A stretch of DNA of 13,977 bases from JANYCD01 sp043738385 (lineage in GTDB: Bacteria; Pseudomonadota; Gammaproteobacteria; Burkholderiales; Rhodocyclaceae), in NCBI GenBank assembly GCA_043738385.1, contig JAYUGL010000157.1, positions 1-13,977 on the forward strand, in the 5' to 3' direction. The position numbers and the translations under genes are program-made. Shown in pieces: positions 13,794 through 13,977 of the stretch. Under the pieces are notes generated by a model. The model made no database searches and was not told where the DNA came from. It was given only the letters and a program-made list of their open reading frames with translations. Position 1 is the stretch's first letter. Every line of letters starts with the position of its first letter.

Positions 13794-13977
13794 ATGAATA
13801 CTCAACCCTTCAAGAACCGTCGCCACAAACTGCTGCAACAAATGGGCTCGGGCATCGCCATTATTCCCACCGCGCCAGAAAAGTTTCGTAACAGCGATGC
13901 GACCTATCCTTATCGCGCCGACAGCTATTTCCACTACTTGACCGGATTCCCGGAACCGGAAGCGGTGCTGATGCTGA
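13794..13977 (+). CDS. pepP: Xaa-Pro aminopeptidase (aminopeptidase P), N-terminal part
   Basis: The frame starts with ATG at 13794, 7 nt after the murU stop, and runs off the right edge after 61 codons. The visible part matches the aminopeptidase P N-terminal domain: an R-R-x-K-L-L start helix, I-A-I-I-P-T-A-P-E, R-N-S-D-A-T-Y-P-Y-R, then D-S-Y-F-H-Y-L-T-G-F and P-E-P-E-A-V-L. The full enzyme removes N-terminal residues ahead of proline using a dinuclear metal site in a C-terminal pita-bread domain that lies outside the window. Its placement suggests co-transcription with amgK-murU. Confidence 0.9.
   Translation, partial: MNTQPFKNRRHKLLQQMGSGIAIIPTAPEKFRNSDATYPYRADSYFHYLTGFPEPEAVLML

Overview
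The window looks like chromosomal DNA of a high-GC proteobacterium, most likely a betaproteobacterium or a related gammaproteobacterium. The basis is the conserved outer-membrane/housekeeping block lptD-surA-pdxA-rsmA, which runs divergently from amgK-murU, the peptidoglycan-recycling pair. A periplasmic quinohemoprotein alcohol dehydrogenase and LPS export machinery confirm a Gram-negative cell. I see no tRNA, rRNA, CRISPR array, transposase or integrase.

Layout. (1) 1-1067 is a lower-GC, accessory-looking stretch: the 3' end of a gene with a bacterial SH3-like domain, a 33-codon ORF, and a gene overlapping it (TAATG) whose C-terminus resembles the HEPN/abortive-infection C-terminal fold with an R-N-x5-H motif. 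This is the best candidate for an uncharacterised defence or toxin-type system. (2) 1108-4849 is a metabolic segment: glutathione peroxidase (minus), a PECR/citronellol-dehydrogenase-like SDR (plus), a bidirectional hairpin, and a type II PQQ alcohol dehydrogenase with a fused cytochrome c (minus). The first ATG of that dehydrogenase falls inside its signal peptide. (3) 5080-5844 is exonuclease III, overlapping the tail of rsmA on the opposite strand by 31 bp. (4) 5814-11844 (minus) is a tight operon in transcription order lptD, surA, pdxA, rsmA, with an ATGA overlap, a 10-nt gap and a 37-nt gap. LptD carries a long repeat-built N-terminal extension. (5) 11930-13977 (plus) holds amgK, an intergenic nested palindromic repeat, murU containing a frame-breaking 7-bp tandem repeat, and the start of pepP (Xaa-Pro aminopeptidase), cut by the window end.

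How the genes work together. LptD inserts LPS in the outer membrane and depends on the periplasmic chaperone SurA for folding of its barrel. PdxA (vitamin B6) and RsmA (16S rRNA dimethylation) are traditional co-passengers of that operon. AmgK phosphorylates recycled MurNAc (and GlcNAc) at the anomeric position, and MurU converts MurNAc-1-P to UDP-MurNAc, bypassing de novo, fosfomycin-sensitive synthesis. Envelope construction (lptD side) and wall recycling (amgK side) therefore share an 85-bp divergent control region containing a perfect 7-bp inverted repeat.

The most worthwhile oddities are the HEPN-like cluster, the repeat-expanded LptD N-terminus, the heptamer repeat in murU, the nested intergenic repeat, and the apparent non-canonical start of the PQQ dehydrogenase.
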